Origin: Burkholderiales bacterium
GTDB lineage: Bacteria; Pseudomonadota; Gammaproteobacteria; Burkholderiales; Burkholderiaceae_C
Direction of reading: 5' to 3'
Assembly (NCBI GenBank): GCA_016703325.1
Contig: JADJCH010000001.1
Span: 1-64,000 of the forward strand
DNA length: 64,000 nucleotides
A program made the translations under genes and the position numbers. Below, piece after piece: positions 63,836 through 64,000 of this stretch. The first letter of the stretch is position 1; every line of letters starts with the position of its first letter. The notes below the pieces were generated by a model that was not told the origin of the DNA, did not search any database, and saw only the letters and a list, made by a program, of their open reading frames with translations.

Positions 63836-64000
63836 GGATGGTCGTGGGATTTGGCGCGGCTTGCGACGTCTTGGATTGAATCGAGAACCGAGATCACTTC
63901 GGGTGCAATGTCGTCCGGATGTTGGTGCTCGATCAGCGTGTAGTAGGAGCCATTTTCAGGCACCCGTATGTCTTGTACCTTGTCGCGGTAACGTTTCAGA
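63832..64000 (-). CDS. C-terminal fragment of an unidentified protein
   Basis: 56 in-frame residues from the window edge to a TGA that overlaps the glyS start. The visible part (LKRYRDKVQDIRVPENGSYY, LIEHQHPDDIAPEVISVLDS) resembles the end of an alpha/beta-hydrolase, where PENGSYYTLIEHPDDIA-type His motifs occur; this is weak. GlyQ would be expected here but its C-terminus does not look like this. The ATGA overlap indicates translational coupling to glyS. Confidence 0.5.
   Translation of the reverse strand, partial: LKRYRDKVQDIRVPENGSYYTLIEHQHPDDIAPEVISVLDSIQDVASRAKSHDHP

Overview
The window reads as chromosomal DNA of a high-GC Gram-negative, most likely a betaproteobacterium of the order Burkholderiales (Leptothrix/Rubrivivax/Ideonella-like). 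This is inferred from gene content: a PPi-type phosphofructokinase with the PKTIDND signature, a short type-2 ArgC, GlcB/GlcG, a PrkA-YeaH-SpoVR operon, NnrS, GmhB, PlsC and GlyS, together with C/G-ending codons throughout. No rRNA, tRNA, CRISPR array, transposase or integrase was recognised.

Left part (1-31.6 kb), mostly housekeeping and metabolism. A run of small plus-strand genes (cupin end, membrane protein, HIT, exported protein, TfoX-N) leads to pfp. An IclR regulator and a Gfo/Idh oxidoreductase are divergent from an acyl-CoA dehydrogenase/CoA-transferase operon, with an IclR-box-like palindrome between them. Next come a NERD-NYN/LOTUS pair, an intact VapBC pair beside the wreck of a second one, argD with a leader that looks like an attenuator, a class V PLP enzyme, parB (no parA seen) with an RBBP9-like hydrolase, argC and a SWIB protein. 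A Ser/Thr signalling cluster (CHASE2-kinase, PP2C phosphatase, FHA protein, MBL hydrolase) follows, then TauE, a MIP18-like protein, pirin, an SDR, NnrS and PbpC.

Accessory region (31.6-45.8 kb). It holds a broken AAA_14-type ATPase, a multidomain 2OG-Fe(II) oxygenase, a two-gene ATPase/TOPRIM-like module, and a compact four-gene operon: PLD-SNF2 helicase, Eco57I-like adenine methylase (broken by three lesions), a second AAA ATPase and a second TOPRIM-like partner. The operon sits between two direct copies (about 516 bp, about 98% identical) of the 3' end of glcB. One copy belongs to the intact glcB; the other is a stranded fragment. This looks like a defence island assembled by repeated insertion at the 3' end of malate synthase G, and it is the best candidate here for an undescribed system.

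Right part (45.8-64 kb). glcB-glcG, a type II haloacid dehalogenase divergent from a LysR regulator, the prkA-yeaH-spoVR stress operon, a GlcD-like FAD oxidase, a Crp/Fnr regulator, an outer-membrane beta-barrel protein, a DUF2892 protein preceded by a perfect TGTGA-N6-TCACA palindrome, a YgjP-type metallopeptidase, plsC, gmhB (with both HAD motif IV aspartates replaced) and glyS, whose start overlaps the stop of a gene running off the window end.
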